The notes under the pieces: generated by a model | What the model was told of the DNA's origin: nothing | What the model saw: the letters and a program-made list of their open reading frames with translations, nothing else | Databases searched by the model: none | Position numbers and translations under genes: made by a program | From: Brevibacterium rongguiense | GTDB lineage: Bacteria; Actinomycetota; Actinomycetes; Actinomycetales; Brevibacteriaceae | NCBI RefSeq assembly: GCF_009857845.1 | Contig: NZ_WWEQ01000004.1 | Location: 1-64,000 of the forward strand | Direction of reading: 5' to 3' | DNA length: 64,000 nt | Part shown: one piece after another, positions 36,876 through 46,300 of the stretch | Numbering within the stretch: position 1 is the first letter of the stretch | How the letters are laid out: the number at the start of each line of letters is the position of its first letter

Positions 36876-37772
36876 TCAGCCCTCTCCCACGATGCGGGCG
36901 ACGATGTCGGCCAACAGCCGGGAGATGCGGGGGCCCGCGGCACGCCCGGCCTCGAGCACTTCGGCGTGATCGAGCGGCTGGGCGGAGACGCCGGCGCCCA
37001 GGTTCGTCACGAGCGAGATGCCGAGGATCTCGAGGCCTGCGGCGCGCGCGGCGATCGCCTCGAGTGCCGTGGACATGCCCACGAGGTCCGCGCCCAGGGT
37101 GCGGGCCGCGCGGACCTCGGCGGGGGTCTCGTAGTGCGGGCCGGGGAACTGGGCGTAGACGCCCTCGGCCAGGCTGGGGTCGATTTCGCGGGCGATGTCG
37201 CGCAGCCGGGCGGAGTAGAGGTCCGTGAGGTCGACGAACGTGGCGCCGTGCAGGGGCGAGGCGGCCGTGAGGTTGAGGTGGTCGCTGATGAGCACGGGGG
37301 TGCCGGGGCCGGTTTCCTCGCGGGTGGAGCCGCAGCCGTTCGTCAGCACGACCGCCCGGCAGCCCGCCGCCGCGGCGGTGCGCACGCCGTGGGCCACCGC
37401 GTCCACGCCGCGGCCCTCGTAGAAGTGGGTGCGCGCGCCCAGCACCAGGGCGTGGGCGCCGTTGCCCAGGCGGATCGTGGTGAGCGTGCCGCCGTGGCCT
37501 GCGACGACGGGGGAGTGGAAGCCGGGCACCTGGTCCGCCGGGGTCTGCGCGATCACCTCGCCCAGCAGGTCGGCCGCGCCGCCCCAGCCGGAGCCCAGCA
37601 CGAGCGCGATGTCGTGGGCCTCGATGCCGGCCGCGGCGTTGAGGACGGCCGCGGCATCGGCGGCGAGCGCCTGGGGGTCCCGGTCGGCTGCCGCGGGCGC
37701 GGACTGCTGTGCCTGCTGTGCGGGCTGCGGGGCGTGGGCGGGCTGGTGGGATGCGGTGTGCGCGTCGGTCAT
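36876..37772 (-). CDS. Purine nucleoside phosphorylase
   Basis: A 298-residue trimeric-type (NP-II) phosphorylase converting purine nucleosides to base and (deoxy)ribose-1-phosphate. After a 30-residue Gln/Pro/Ala-rich start: LVLGSGWG, RTHFYEG, LTNGCGS, FPGPHYETPAEVR, DLVGMST and TNLGAG, all typical. It complements the pyrimidine route of the nearby deoA operon. Leaderless promoter upstream. Confidence 0.94.
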   Translation of the reverse strand: MTDAHTASHQPAHAPQPAQQAQQSAPAAADRDPQALAADAAAVLNAAAGIEAHDIALVLGSGWGGAADLLGEVIAQTPADQVPGFHSPVVAGHGGTLTTIRLGNGAHALVLGARTHFYEGRGVDAVAHGVRTAAAAGCRAVVLTNGCGSTREETGPGTPVLISDHLNLTAASPLHGATFVDLTDLYSARLRDIAREIDPSLAEGVYAQFPGPHYETPAEVRAARTLGADLVGMSTALEAIAARAAGLEILGISLVTNLGAGVSAQPLDHAEVLEAGRAAGPRISRLLADIVARIVGEG

Positions 37773-37784
37773 GGCTTGACTGTA
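37773..37784 (-). promoter_or_regulatory. Leaderless promoter of the PNP-mutase operon
   Basis: TACAGT on the minus strand (complement of 37779-37784) is 6 nt before ATG 37772. Confidence 0.6.
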
Positions 37785-37831
37785 TCGGACCGGCCGGGGC
37801 GGACCCGCGGCGGCGAACTGCGCGCTCCCGC

Positions 37832-37845
37832 TAGGATCGATGCAT
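37832..37845 (+). promoter_or_regulatory. Promoter of the GNAT gene
   Basis: TAGGAT at 37832-37837 gives a predicted start near 37844 and a 35-nt leader carrying an AGGAGG site at 37869-37874. Confidence 0.45.
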
Positions 37846-37878
37846 CCGTCCAGCCGCGTCCGTGACCAGGAGGCCACC

Positions 37879-38817
37879 ATGCTCATCCGCCCGTTCTCCG
37901 CAGGCGACGACCTGGCCCTGGGCGAGGTCTTCCACGATGCCGCCACCCCCGCCGAGCACATGGAGCGCGGCCTCTTCCGCCCCGCCTCGGACGGCGGGCA
38001 GGGCGAGCCGGCGCTCAGCCGCTGCGTGGTCGCCGCGGCGGAGGACCCGGACATCCTCGTGGGCGCAGGTGCCATCGCGGCTTCGCCCGCCCATCCGTAC
38101 CGCGCGTGGTCGTACGTGGAGGTCGCCGCCGAGGAGCGAGGCCGTGGCCTGGGCCGCGGGCTCTTCGACGCGGTGCGCGAGGAGGTGCGCGGCACCGAGC
38201 TCGACGGGCTGCCGCTGCGCACGCGCGTGGCCGCAGGCTCGCCCGGGTTCGCCGCCGCCGAGCACGCCGGCTTCTCCACCCTCTTCACCACCCGCGTGGT
38301 GCGCATCGAGGCACTCGCCCTGGGTGCGCTGGGCGCGGATCGGCTCGAGGACTTCGCCGTGACCGCCACGGGCTCGGTGGAGCTGACGAAGGCGTTCGCC
38401 GCCTGGTATGCCGGCGTCAACCGCGCCGATCCCGCGGCCCCCATGTCGCTGGGCCAGGTGAACAACCGCTTCCTGTCCGAGGCCGCGGGCGCCTACGGCG
38501 CCGCGCTGCTGCGCGATGGCGGCGAGGTCAGCGCGTTCGCCGTCTCCTATGCCCAGCCCGAGGTCGAGGCGCCCACCGAGCTCACGCTGGGCGCCGTGTA
38601 CGACGGCACCGAGGCCGCGGCGGACCCGGATCCGCGCTCGCCGCAGTTCCAGCGGGCGATGGAGGACGCGGGCGCGCTGCTGGCCCGGCTGTCGACGGAC
38701 ACGGCGGTCATCGTGGAGGTCACCGACGAGATGCCGGCGGTCTCCGCGCTCATCGACGGGCTCATCGAGGCCGGCCAGGCGAGCGTCGAGTACGCCTACG
38801 CCACGCTGGGGGACTAA
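37879..38817 (+). CDS. GNAT family acetyltransferase, two-domain
   Basis: 312 residues. The N-terminal GNAT domain (about 1-150) has the acetyl-CoA loop EERGRGLGRGLFDAV and ends with AAEHAGF. The second half (about 155-312) has GNAT-like spacing but no clear pyrophosphate loop, as in double-GNAT proteins with one inactive half. Substrate unknown. AGGAGG precedes the ATG. It converges with the YrhK-like gene. Confidence 0.78.
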   Translation: MLIRPFSAGDDLALGEVFHDAATPAEHMERGLFRPASDGGQGEPALSRCVVAAAEDPDILVGAGAIAASPAHPYRAWSYVEVAAEERGRGLGRGLFDAVREEVRGTELDGLPLRTRVAAGSPGFAAAEHAGFSTLFTTRVVRIEALALGALGADRLEDFAVTATGSVELTKAFAAWYAGVNRADPAAPMSLGQVNNRFLSEAAGAYGAALLRDGGEVSAFAVSYAQPEVEAPTELTLGAVYDGTEAAADPDPRSPQFQRAMEDAGALLARLSTDTAVIVEVTDEMPAVSALIDGLIEAGQASVEYAYATLGD

Positions 38818-38853
38818 GGGGCGCTCTGACGGCCGGGCTGCCGACGTCCGGGC

Positions 38854-39153
38854 TCAGAAGTCCCAGGTGGCGTGTTCCGGGGCCGTGCCGCGGATGCGCT
38901 GGATGTGCAGCTGGCGGGCCAGGCGGATGAGGGGCCGGACGAGCATCTCCACGCTGCCGATGACGAAGAGGCACGTGCCCAGGAAGATGAGCTTCTCCGA
39001 GAAGAAGAAGAAGCTGCCGATGAGGAACCACAGGCCGATGAGGATGTCGTTGCCGATGCTCAGCAGCGCGTAGCGGCGCCGGATGACGAGCTCATGGTGG
39101 CCGACCCGCACGGTCGTCTCCTGCGGGGTGGTCTCGATGTGGTGCTCGTGCAC
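38854..39153 (-). CDS. YrhK-domain membrane protein
   Basis: 99 residues with two helices (about 32-52 and 55-75). HELVIRRRYALLSIGNDILIG and FLGTCLFVIGSVEML match the YrhK-like domain. GTG 39153 is the only plausible start: AGGAGG stands 7-8 nt upstream and no ATG is available. Function unknown. Confidence 0.78.
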   Translation of the reverse strand: MHEHHIETTPQETTVRVGHHELVIRRRYALLSIGNDILIGLWFLIGSFFFFSEKLIFLGTCLFVIGSVEMLVRPLIRLARQLHIQRIRGTAPEHATWDF

Positions 39154-39304
39154 GGATGGCCCTCCTGAGGCGCGATCGGGTGGCGGCGCAGCCCGGAGGA
39201 CTGCAACGCACTCACAATAGGGCCGCAGCGGGCAATCGGCACACCGTGCCCGGTCCTCGGGCGGGTTCGTGGCACTCGCCGACCGCTGAAACCGGACTCC
39301 GTGG

Positions 39305-39339
39305 CCAATCCGCCTGGGCGCCGGCTCCGAATAGACGGC
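39305..39339 (+). promoter_or_regulatory. SigK-type promoter of the molybdopterin oxidoreductase
   Basis: CCAATC at 39305-39310, 16-bp spacer, CCGAAT at 39327-39332, then 7 nt to ATG 39340. The same arrangement precedes the fasciclin gene. CCGAAT is the known -10 motif of mycobacterial SigK. The mRNA would be leaderless, which settles the start at 39340. Confidence 0.75.
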
Positions 39340-40953
39340 ATGAGCAGCCCTGCACCCCCTCGCCAGTCCCGCGGCCACTCCGCCGCCCTGTGCGCCCGTG
39401 CGCGCCGTGCCGCCGGGGCGGCCGCGCTCGGTGTCGTCCCCACGGTGGTCTTCCTGGGCACCGCCGATGCCCTCGCCCGGTTGCTGGGTGCCTCCACGGC
39501 CCCGCTGCTGGCGCTCAGCCAGACGATCATCGCGCTCACGCCGCCGGCGGCCGTCGCCTTCGCGATCGAGCACCTGGGCACCGCCGACAAACCCGTGCTC
39601 CTGCTGAGCGTCGCGCTGGGCGGCCTCGTCATCGCGGCGGGCATCGGGCTGCTGGCCCGCCGGCGCCCGCGCACGGCGGCCGTGGTCTTCGCCGCCCTCG
39701 AGGCGGGCCTGGTCTGCGCGGTGGCCGCACGGCCGGGCAGTCGCGCCCCCGACCTCGGCGCCGCGCTGCTAGGCGCCGTGCTCGGGTTTGCGGCATTCGT
39801 CCTGGTGGCGGCGCTCGACCGCCGCGCGCGGCGCGGTCACCGCGGAGCGCACCGGGGCCGCAACGAAGGCCAGGCCAGTGATCCGGGGCGGCGAGCGCTC
39901 CTTACCACCGCCGGCACGCTCGCGGCTGTCGGCGCACTCAGCCTGGCCCTCGGGCGCTCCATCACGGTCGTCGGCGGGGCCGCGATCGGCGCGGCCGCCC
40001 GCCTCGTGCTGCCGCGCCCCGCAAGCCCCATGCCCGCCGTGCCCGCCAGCGCCCAGATCGCGGTGGACGGCGTGGCGCCCTTCATCACCCCGGCCGCGGA
40101 CTTCTATCGCATCGACACCGCACTCACACCCCCAGATATCGCCCCCGAGCGGTGGTCCCTGCGTGTCCACGGGCTCGTCGAGGAGGAGGTCACGCTCACG
40201 ATGGACGAGCTCCTGTCCCTGCCCCTGGTGGAGCGCGCGCTCACGATGACATGCGTGTCCAATCCGGTGGGCGGCGAGCTGGTGGGCACGGCCGCCTGGC
40301 TCGGATACCCCCTGCGCAGCCTGCTGGCGCGCGCCCGCCCGCAACCGGAGGCGGACATGGTGCTCTCCGGGTCGATCGACGGCTTCACCGCGGGCACCCC
40401 GCTGGAGGCCATGCGCGACGGGCGGGATGCGCTCCTGGCGATCGGCATGAACGGGGAGCAGCTGCGCCCCGAGCACGGCTTCCCCGCCCGGCTCATCGTG
40501 CCGGGGCTCTACGGCTTCGTCTCGGCCACCAAGTGGGTGACCGACCTCGAGGTGACCCGGTTCGATCGCGCCCAGGGCTACTGGACGAAGCGCGGCTGGG
40601 ATGAGCGCGGCCCCATCCTCGCGGCCAGCCGGATCGAGGTGCCCGGGCCCCTTGCCCAGGTGCCGGCGGGCACGGTCGTCGCCGCCGGGACCGCGTGGGC
40701 GCAGCGGGCCGGGGTGCGCTCCGTCCAGGTGCGCCTCGACGACGGGGACTGGCGCTCCGCCCACCTGGCCACCGCGGTCTCACAGGACACGTGGCGGCAG
40801 TGGCGCTGCGAGTTTGCCGATGTGCCGCCCGGCCTGCACGCCCTGACCGTGCGCGCGATCGACGGCCGCGGCCGGGTGCAGACCGCCGAGCGGCGGGACT
40901 CCATCCCCAATACCGCGACCGGCCATCACCGCATCCAGTTCACCGCGCAGTGA
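39340..40953 (+). CDS. Membrane-anchored molybdopterin-dependent oxidoreductase (sulfite oxidase fold)
   Basis: 537 residues. The first 190 hold about five or six membrane helices and an Arg/Gly-rich loop; [16 protein letters not shown] is a further membrane anchor. The sulfite-oxidase/YedY (MsrP) molybdopterin domain (about 235-430) has the molybdenum-ligating Cys305 in [34 protein letters not shown] and [10 protein letters not shown]-terminal dimerisation/Ig-like domain (about 445-535) follows. The catalytic part should face outside. Such proteins often sit with SigK genes and may repair oxidised exported proteins; the substrate is inferred only. Confidence 0.87.
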   Translation: MSSPAPPRQSRGHSAALCARARRAAGAAALGVVPTVVFLGTADALARLLGASTAPLLALSQTIIALTPPAAVAFAIEHLGTADKPVLLLSVALGGLVIAAGIGLLARRRPRTAAVVFAALEAGLVCAVAARPGSRAPDLGAALLGAVLGFAAFVLVAALDRRARRGHRGAHRGRNEGQASDPGRRALLTTAGTLAAVGALSLALGRSITVVGGAAIGAAARLVLPRPASPMPAVPASAQIAVDGVAPFITPAADFYRIDTALTPPDIAPERWSLRVHGLVEEEVTLTMDELLSLPLVERALTMTCVSNPVGGELVGTAAWLGYPLRSLLARARPQPEADMVLSGSIDGFTAGTPLEAMRDGRDALLAIGMNGEQLRPEHGFPARLIVPGLYGFVSATKWVTDLEVTRFDRAQGYWTKRGWDERGPILAASRIEVPGPLAQVPAGTVVAAGTAWAQRAGVRSVQVRLDDGDWRSAHLATAVSQDTWRQWRCEFADVPPGLHALTVRAIDGRGRVQTAERRDSIPNTATGHHRIQFTAQ

Positions 40954-41000
40954 GCCGCGCGGCGTGTCCCAACCGCTGCCGGAAAAAAGTCCGCGGGAAT

Positions 41001-41028
41001 CCCATCCGCCACGGCATCGGCTCCGAAC
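41001..41028 (+). promoter_or_regulatory. SigK-type promoter of the fasciclin gene
   Basis: CCCATC at 41001-41006, 16-bp spacer, CCGAAC at 41023-41028; it aligns base for base with the promoter at 39305-39332, including GGCT before the -10. Predicted start near 41035, leader about 60 nt with AAGGAG. Confidence 0.75.
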
Positions 41029-41096
41029 ACCAGTCAGACGGCGGGCACGTTGCACACCAATCCCGCTCGCCGCAGGACCAACACAAGGAGAAGATC

Positions 41097-41780
41097 ATGA
41101 AGACGACACCCAGCACTCGCATCATCACCGCGGTCGGCGCGGTGGCCCTCAGCATGATCGGGCTCAGCGCCTGCTCCGGAGGCGCCTCCGGCAGCGAGTC
41201 TGGCGGCTCGGAATCGATGGGGGAGAGCTCCTCGGCCTCCTCGGCTCCGATGGAGAGCCCGTCCGCATCCGGCGGGGGCGCCGATGCGGACCTGGTGGGC
41301 AGCGGCTGCGCGGCCTACGCCAAGCAGGTGCCCTCCGGCAGCGGCTCGGTGGACGGCATGGCCGAGGACCCGGTCGCGGTGGCCGCGTCCCACAACCCCA
41401 TGCTCACGACGCTGACGAAGGCCGTCTCCGGCAAGCTGAATAAGGACGTCGACCTCGTCGACACCCTCAACGGCGGGGACTTCACCGTCATCGCCCCCAC
41501 CGATGATGCGTTCAAGAAGATCCCTAAGAAGGACGTCGAGGCGCTGGCCAAGGACAAGGACGCCCTGACGAAGGTGCTCACGTACCACGTGATCCCCGGC
41601 AAGCTGAGCCCCGAGCAGATCGCCGGCGAGCACAAGACGGTCGAGGGCGACAAGGTCAAGGTCTCCGGCTCCGGGGAGAAGCTCATGTTCAACAAGTCCA
41701 AGCTGGTGTGCGGCGGCGTGAAGACGGCCAACGCGACCGTGTACATGGTGGACACGGTCATGATGCCCGGGAAGATGTGA
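41097..41780 (+). CDS. Fasciclin-domain lipoprotein (MPB70/MPB83-like)
   Basis: A 227-residue lipoprotein with lipobox LSAC (Cys26), a Ser/Gly-rich linker to about residue 65, and one fasciclin (FAS1) domain (about 95-225): [29 protein letters not shown] and [13 protein letters not shown]. Two Cys (near 76 and 205) could form a disulfide as in MPB70. In mycobacteria MPB70 and MPB83 are the main SigK targets; here sigK is the next gene and a SigK-type promoter lies upstream. Confidence 0.92.
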   Translation: MKTTPSTRIITAVGAVALSMIGLSACSGGASGSESGGSESMGESSSASSAPMESPSASGGGADADLVGSGCAAYAKQVPSGSGSVDGMAEDPVAVAASHNPMLTTLTKAVSGKLNKDVDLVDTLNGGDFTVIAPTDDAFKKIPKKDVEALAKDKDALTKVLTYHVIPGKLSPEQIAGEHKTVEGDKVKVSGSGEKLMFNKSKLVCGGVKTANATVYMVDTVMMPGKM

Positions 41781-41894
41781 CGCGTGCTCCAGCCCCTGAG
41801 CGCCCCGGGCCGCCCGCGTGTGAGCGGGCGGCCCGGGGCGCTCGCGGGCGGCGGGCGCGGTGCGCGCGGCCCCGCGGACGGGGGCGCGGTGGCG

Positions 41895-41906
41895 TACGGT
41901 GAGCAG
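41895..41906 (+). promoter_or_regulatory. Leaderless promoter of sigK
   Basis: TACGGT at 41895-41900 is 6 nt before GTG 41907. It does not resemble the SigK motif, so sigK seems to be made from a housekeeping promoter in addition to read-through. Confidence 0.5.
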
Positions 41907-42488
41907 GTGCCCACAGACGACCACGACCATCCCCCGCCCGCGGGCGATGTGGAGGCCGCGCTCATCCTGCGCATCCAGAACGGCGACACCGCCGCCTTCA
42001 ACGAGGTCTTCCACCGCATGGGCGGCATGCTCCTGGCCGTCGTCGTCCGGATCGTGCGCGACCGTGCGCTGGCCGAAGAGGTGCTCCAGGAGTGCTTCGT
42101 GGAGCTGTGGAAGCGCAGCGACCGCTTCGACCCCCAGCGGGGCAGCGGGCGGGGCTGGCTCGTGGGCATGTGCCGCAGGCGCGCCATCGACTGCGTGCGC
42201 TCGGTGCAGGCCGCCCGCGACCGCGATGCGGCCGATGCCGCCCGGGCCGCCGCGACGCCCGGCCAGAGCGTGGAGCAGACGGTGGAGGCGCGGCTGGCCT
42301 CCGACGATGCCGCGCGGGCGCTGGCCGGACTGCCCGGTGAGCAGGCCGAGCCCATCTATCTGTCCTACTTCTGCGGTCTGAGCCATGAGCAGATCGCGCG
42401 GCGGCTGGACCGGCCGCTGGGTACGGTGAAGACGCGCATCCGCGACGGAATGAAGAAGCTGCGATTCGCACTGGGGGAGGGGCCATGA
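41907..42488 (+). CDS. sigK: ECF RNA polymerase sigma factor SigK
   Basis: 193 residues, the usual SigK length. Region 2 is at about residues 20-90 (DTAAFNEVFHRMGG, AEEVLQECFVELWKRSDRFD, GWLVGMCRRRAIDCVRS) and region 4 at about 125-190 (LPGEQAEPIYLSYFCGLSHEQIARRL, GTVKTRIRDGMKKLR). Several Cys are present, as in redox-responsive SigK. GTG 41907 follows a -10 hexamer; the frame is open further upstream without family similarity. The stop overlaps the rskA start by 4 nt. Confidence 0.9.
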   Translation: MPTDDHDHPPPAGDVEAALILRIQNGDTAAFNEVFHRMGGMLLAVVVRIVRDRALAEEVLQECFVELWKRSDRFDPQRGSGRGWLVGMCRRRAIDCVRSVQAARDRDAADAARAAATPGQSVEQTVEARLASDDAARALAGLPGEQAEPIYLSYFCGLSHEQIARRLDRPLGTVKTRIRDGMKKLRFALGEGP

Positions 42489-43360
42489 CCGACGATCGCG
42501 AATACCTAGCCGCGGGGCTGGCAGCCGGAGGCCTGGACCCCGACGATCAGCGCGCCGCGGAGGAACTCGAGCGCACGGACCCGGGCTTCCGCGCTCAGGC
42601 AGACGAGTACCGAGAGGCCCTGGCGGGCCTGGTGGCCAGCGGGCCCCCCGAGCCCATCGGCGCCGACCTTGAGCGGAGCATCCTCGCCATCCCGCAGGAC
42701 CATCCCCGCGAGAAGGCGCAGGGCGGCTCCCCTGCCTCCCCGCCCGACGAGCCCTCGCTCGTCGGTGGCGAAGCCGGCGACCATGGCGCCCGCGGTCCCC
42801 GGAAAACCGGGGGCGAGGCCGGGACGCAGGCGGAGAACGAGGCCGGAGCCCCAGTGGCCGATCTCGGCGAGCGGCGGCGTGCGGGACGTGGCCGCGGTGC
42901 CCGGACCTGGGCCGCGCTCGGTGCGGCGGCCGCCGTCATCGCGATCGCCGCCCTGGGGATCACGACCGTGCGCGCGGTCGGCGAGCGCGAGGAGGCGCAG
43001 CAGCAGCTGAGTGCCACCCGCGCCCAGGCGGAGCAGAGCAACCGCCTACTCACGGCGCCCGATCTGCGCTCGGGCGAGCTGAAGGTCAAGGGCGGTGGAA
43101 CCGTCGATGTCAGCTATTCGACCGCTGAGCGGCTCATGATGGTCGCCCCCCAGCAGCTTGCCTCTCCGGGCGATGATCGGTCGCTGCAGCTGTGGATTAT
43201 CGCCGATGGCAAGGCCGCGAGCGCGGGGCTCCTGGCGCAGCGCTCGGCGGTCTTCGAGCCGCCGGAGTTCGAGAAGGGCGCGGTGCTCGGGCTCACTGTG
43301 GAGCCCGCTGGCGGCTCGCCGGCGCCCACGAGCGCACCCGTCGGCTCGCTGACACTCTGA
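42485..43360 (+). CDS. rskA: Anti-sigma-K factor RskA
   Basis: 291 residues: a cytoplasmic sigma-binding part (about 1-60), a long Gly/Glu-rich linker (70-135), one membrane helix (about 140-161) and an extracytoplasmic RskA domain (about 195-290) with LMMVAPQQLASPGDDRSLQLWII and GAVLGLTVEPAGGS. Family members hold SigK at the membrane until proteolysis releases it. The linker is longer than usual. Confidence 0.88.
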   Translation: MTDDREYLAAGLAAGGLDPDDQRAAEELERTDPGFRAQADEYREALAGLVASGPPEPIGADLERSILAIPQDHPREKAQGGSPASPPDEPSLVGGEAGDHGARGPRKTGGEAGTQAENEAGAPVADLGERRRAGRGRGARTWAALGAAAAVIAIAALGITTVRAVGEREEAQQQLSATRAQAEQSNRLLTAPDLRSGELKVKGGGTVDVSYSTAERLMMVAPQQLASPGDDRSLQLWIIADGKAASAGLLAQRSAVFEPPEFEKGAVLGLTVEPAGGSPAPTSAPVGSLTL

Positions 43361-43372
43361 ACCGCGGCGTCG

Positions 43373-43391
43373 CTGGGGCTGGCGGCCCCAG
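43373..43391. terminator. Hairpin between convergent rskA and FtsK-like genes
   Basis: CTGGGGC (43373-43379) pairs with GCCCCAG (43385-43391), loop of 5, in a 36-bp convergent gap. Confidence 0.45.
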
Positions 43392-43396
43392 GCTCG

Positions 43397-46300
43397 TCAC
43401 GGGCACAGCGGCACCGACCGGTGGGCCGAGGCGAACCAGCCCAGGCCGCACGCGGGCGGAACGAGCGGCAGATCGCGATACCCGACCTCGGCGTGCTCGA
43501 CGGGTGAGCGCGCCCCCAGGAGGACACTGGGGCCCAGCGTGAGCGCCCGCGCGGCGGGGGATCCGTAACCCGGAGCCATCCCCCACGGCAGCGTCAGAAT
43601 GCAGGGCCCCGCCTCGAGTGCCGACTCGACTTCTTCTGCAGGCGCGCGGTGGGCATCGCGCACGATTCTCGGACAACCGCTGGCCGTCTCTCCGGAGCCC
43701 AGCGGCACCGCTGCGGTGCGGTCTCGATGACGGTCGGTCTCAGAGCGGCCGCAGGCGGAGAGCAGTTCCGCGAGGAAGCGCTCCGCCCGCTCCGGCGGGC
43801 CGTAGACGCTGAGCACGGGCCCGTCGTGCACCGGGTTCCAATCGACCGATTCGCCGAGCGGAGCGCGGCCCAGTCGCCAGTGGGGACCGGGGGTGAGTCC
43901 GCGGTCCTCCGTGAGGAGCGAGAGCCGCGCACGCGCCTCGGCGGCCTCATCTGCGCCCACACGCGTGCGTTGGATGCCGACAGCCGGCGGCAGGGCGACC
44001 TGGAGATCCACGCCGCTGGGATCCGAACCACCCGCCGCCGAGCCGATGAGCACCCCACGGCCGGGCACGGTCATGCCCTCGAAGCGCCCCGGGCTCAGCC
44101 CGTAGTACATCGCATCCTGTGCCGCAGCGGGTGGGAAGACGATGCGGGTGGCTGCCCGCGCACCCACCTGCCCGTGCAGCACGCGCCGCCCGCCGACCAG
44201 CGCGAATGTGACGCCGGCACCGGCCTCGGCGAGCAGGCGCTCCAGGCGGGTACCGCGCTGCGAGCCCTCGGCGATCGCGCTCAGGGTGTCCCACTCGTCG
44301 ATGAGCAGGCCGACCGGTGTGTGCGCGCGCTCGAGGAGCCCGATCGCGTATTCCAGCAGCCATGTCTCCCCGTGGGCGACCGTGAGGTCCGCGGGGCACG
44401 GGGAATCCGGGGGTGCGAGTGCGATCGTGCACAGGCCCCGAGCCCGCCACGCCCGGGCCACCTGGACCAGGACCGTCGACTTGCCGGTGCGGGGCCCACC
44501 CGTCATGAGGATGTTTCCCGCCGCGGGCTCGGGCACCCAGGGCTCAGTCGTGCACCGATCGGGCACGTCGATGAGACCCGCGGCGTGGCCGTCCGAGGCC
44601 GGGATGACGGCAGGCAGCGGGGGAGCGACGATCGGCGGAACTCCGGGGCGGGCCGTTGTGGCCAGCCGATCCACGAGCAGCTGCTCCGGGGGCACCGCCC
44701 AGCCGAGAACCGCGCTGTCCCAGTCACCGCCGTCGCGCGCGGGCGCCGTCGCACATTCCAGGACGGTCCACCTGGCATGCAGCCGGTGGGGCGGGGGCGG
44801 ATGGAAGACGGGGGTCGCCGTGCGGAACCGGGTGCGGGAAGACCCCGTCGAGGCGATGGCCGAGCCGGGCAGCCGCGCATCGAGGGCCGCCGCGTCATCG
44901 CATTCGATGACTTCCCGGGAATCGAGCGGATCCCGCACCCGCAGAGCGATGCGCAGCGCAATGTTGGCCTTCATGCGCGCCGTGACGATCCCCGCGGGCC
45001 GCTGGGTGGACAGGACGATGTGGATGCCGAGCGAGCGGCCCAGGGCGGTCAGCGATTCCAGCATCTCCGTGCCCTCCGGGTTGTCGAACACGAGGGCTTG
45101 GAATTCGTCGATGACGAGGATGACGCGCGCAAGACGGTGGTCGGAACCGGCATTGAATGCCTCGATGTCCGCAGCGCGCGCCGCTGCCAGCAGTTCCTCG
45201 CGGCGCAGCACCTCTGCCCGCACGCTGCGCAGCGCCCGCAGTGCCGCGGTGGGACCCAGGTTCGACGTCACCGAGTCCACGTGGGGAAGGCCGGCCAGCG
45301 GTGCGAAGGCGGCACCGCCCTTGAAGTCGATGAGCACGAAGCGCAGCGCCTCCGGACCGTGCAGGCCGGCCAGCGAGAGCAGCCATGTCTGCAGGAAGAC
45401 CGACTTGCCGCTGCCCGTGGTGCCCGCCACGAGGGCGTGCGGGCCATCGCCCACGAGATCGAGGCACACCGGCCCCATCTCACCCCTGCCCACCGGTACG
45501 GGATGCCATGCGACCGGATGCGGATCTCGGCTCGCGCGGACAGCCTCATCGGTATCGGCCCTTTCTGTGCGTGCCGCCGCCACGAGCGAGTCGAGGGCGC
45601 CGGGGTGCTCACCGGGTGACTGCGCCGCGGGGCGCAGCGGGCAGCACGCGGCGAACCGCTCGGGGCGCAGGCGCCGCAGGTCAATCGGGCCCTCGAGCGG
45701 AACGGGTGAGCGGATGGGCGCCGCACTGACCGGTGCGCGCAGCTGCGCACCGCCATCCCCGCGGCAGTGCACCCACCACTCCTCGGCGCTGCCGCCCGCA
45801 CCCCCGGCCATCAGCACTGCCTGCCCGGTGGTGAGCCATACGTCGACGGAAGCGGCCGTTGAGCTCCCCGAGCGCGGAACCGGTGCTGAGTCGGCAGCAC
45901 CGCTGGGTGAGACCCGCGGACAGGTTTCCGCCTCGCCGGCGCAGCCGCACAGCTGCAACCGCGCCGCTGCGAATTCGGCGGGGGCGGCCCCGTGGACGGT
46001 AACGCACACCCGCGCCGCGAGGAGGCTCACGACGGCCGCGCGCATCGCATCGGACACGGTGGAGCGCACCCCCGTCAGGCGCAGGGCACCAGCACCCAGG
46101 TCGACGAGCAGGGGCGCGTGGGGTGCGGTTGCCCACCGGCGGCCCTCCACTCGCACGCTCGGCAACCGGGCGCGCTCGAGTACCCGGGTGAAGGCAGAGC
46201 GCACAGGCTGTGGGAGTTCCGGGTCCGGCTCCCACGCGTCCTCGAGTGGAACGGGCAGGACGGCGCTTCCCGCGCCCAGGCAGATCGTTGTGCCCCGCTG

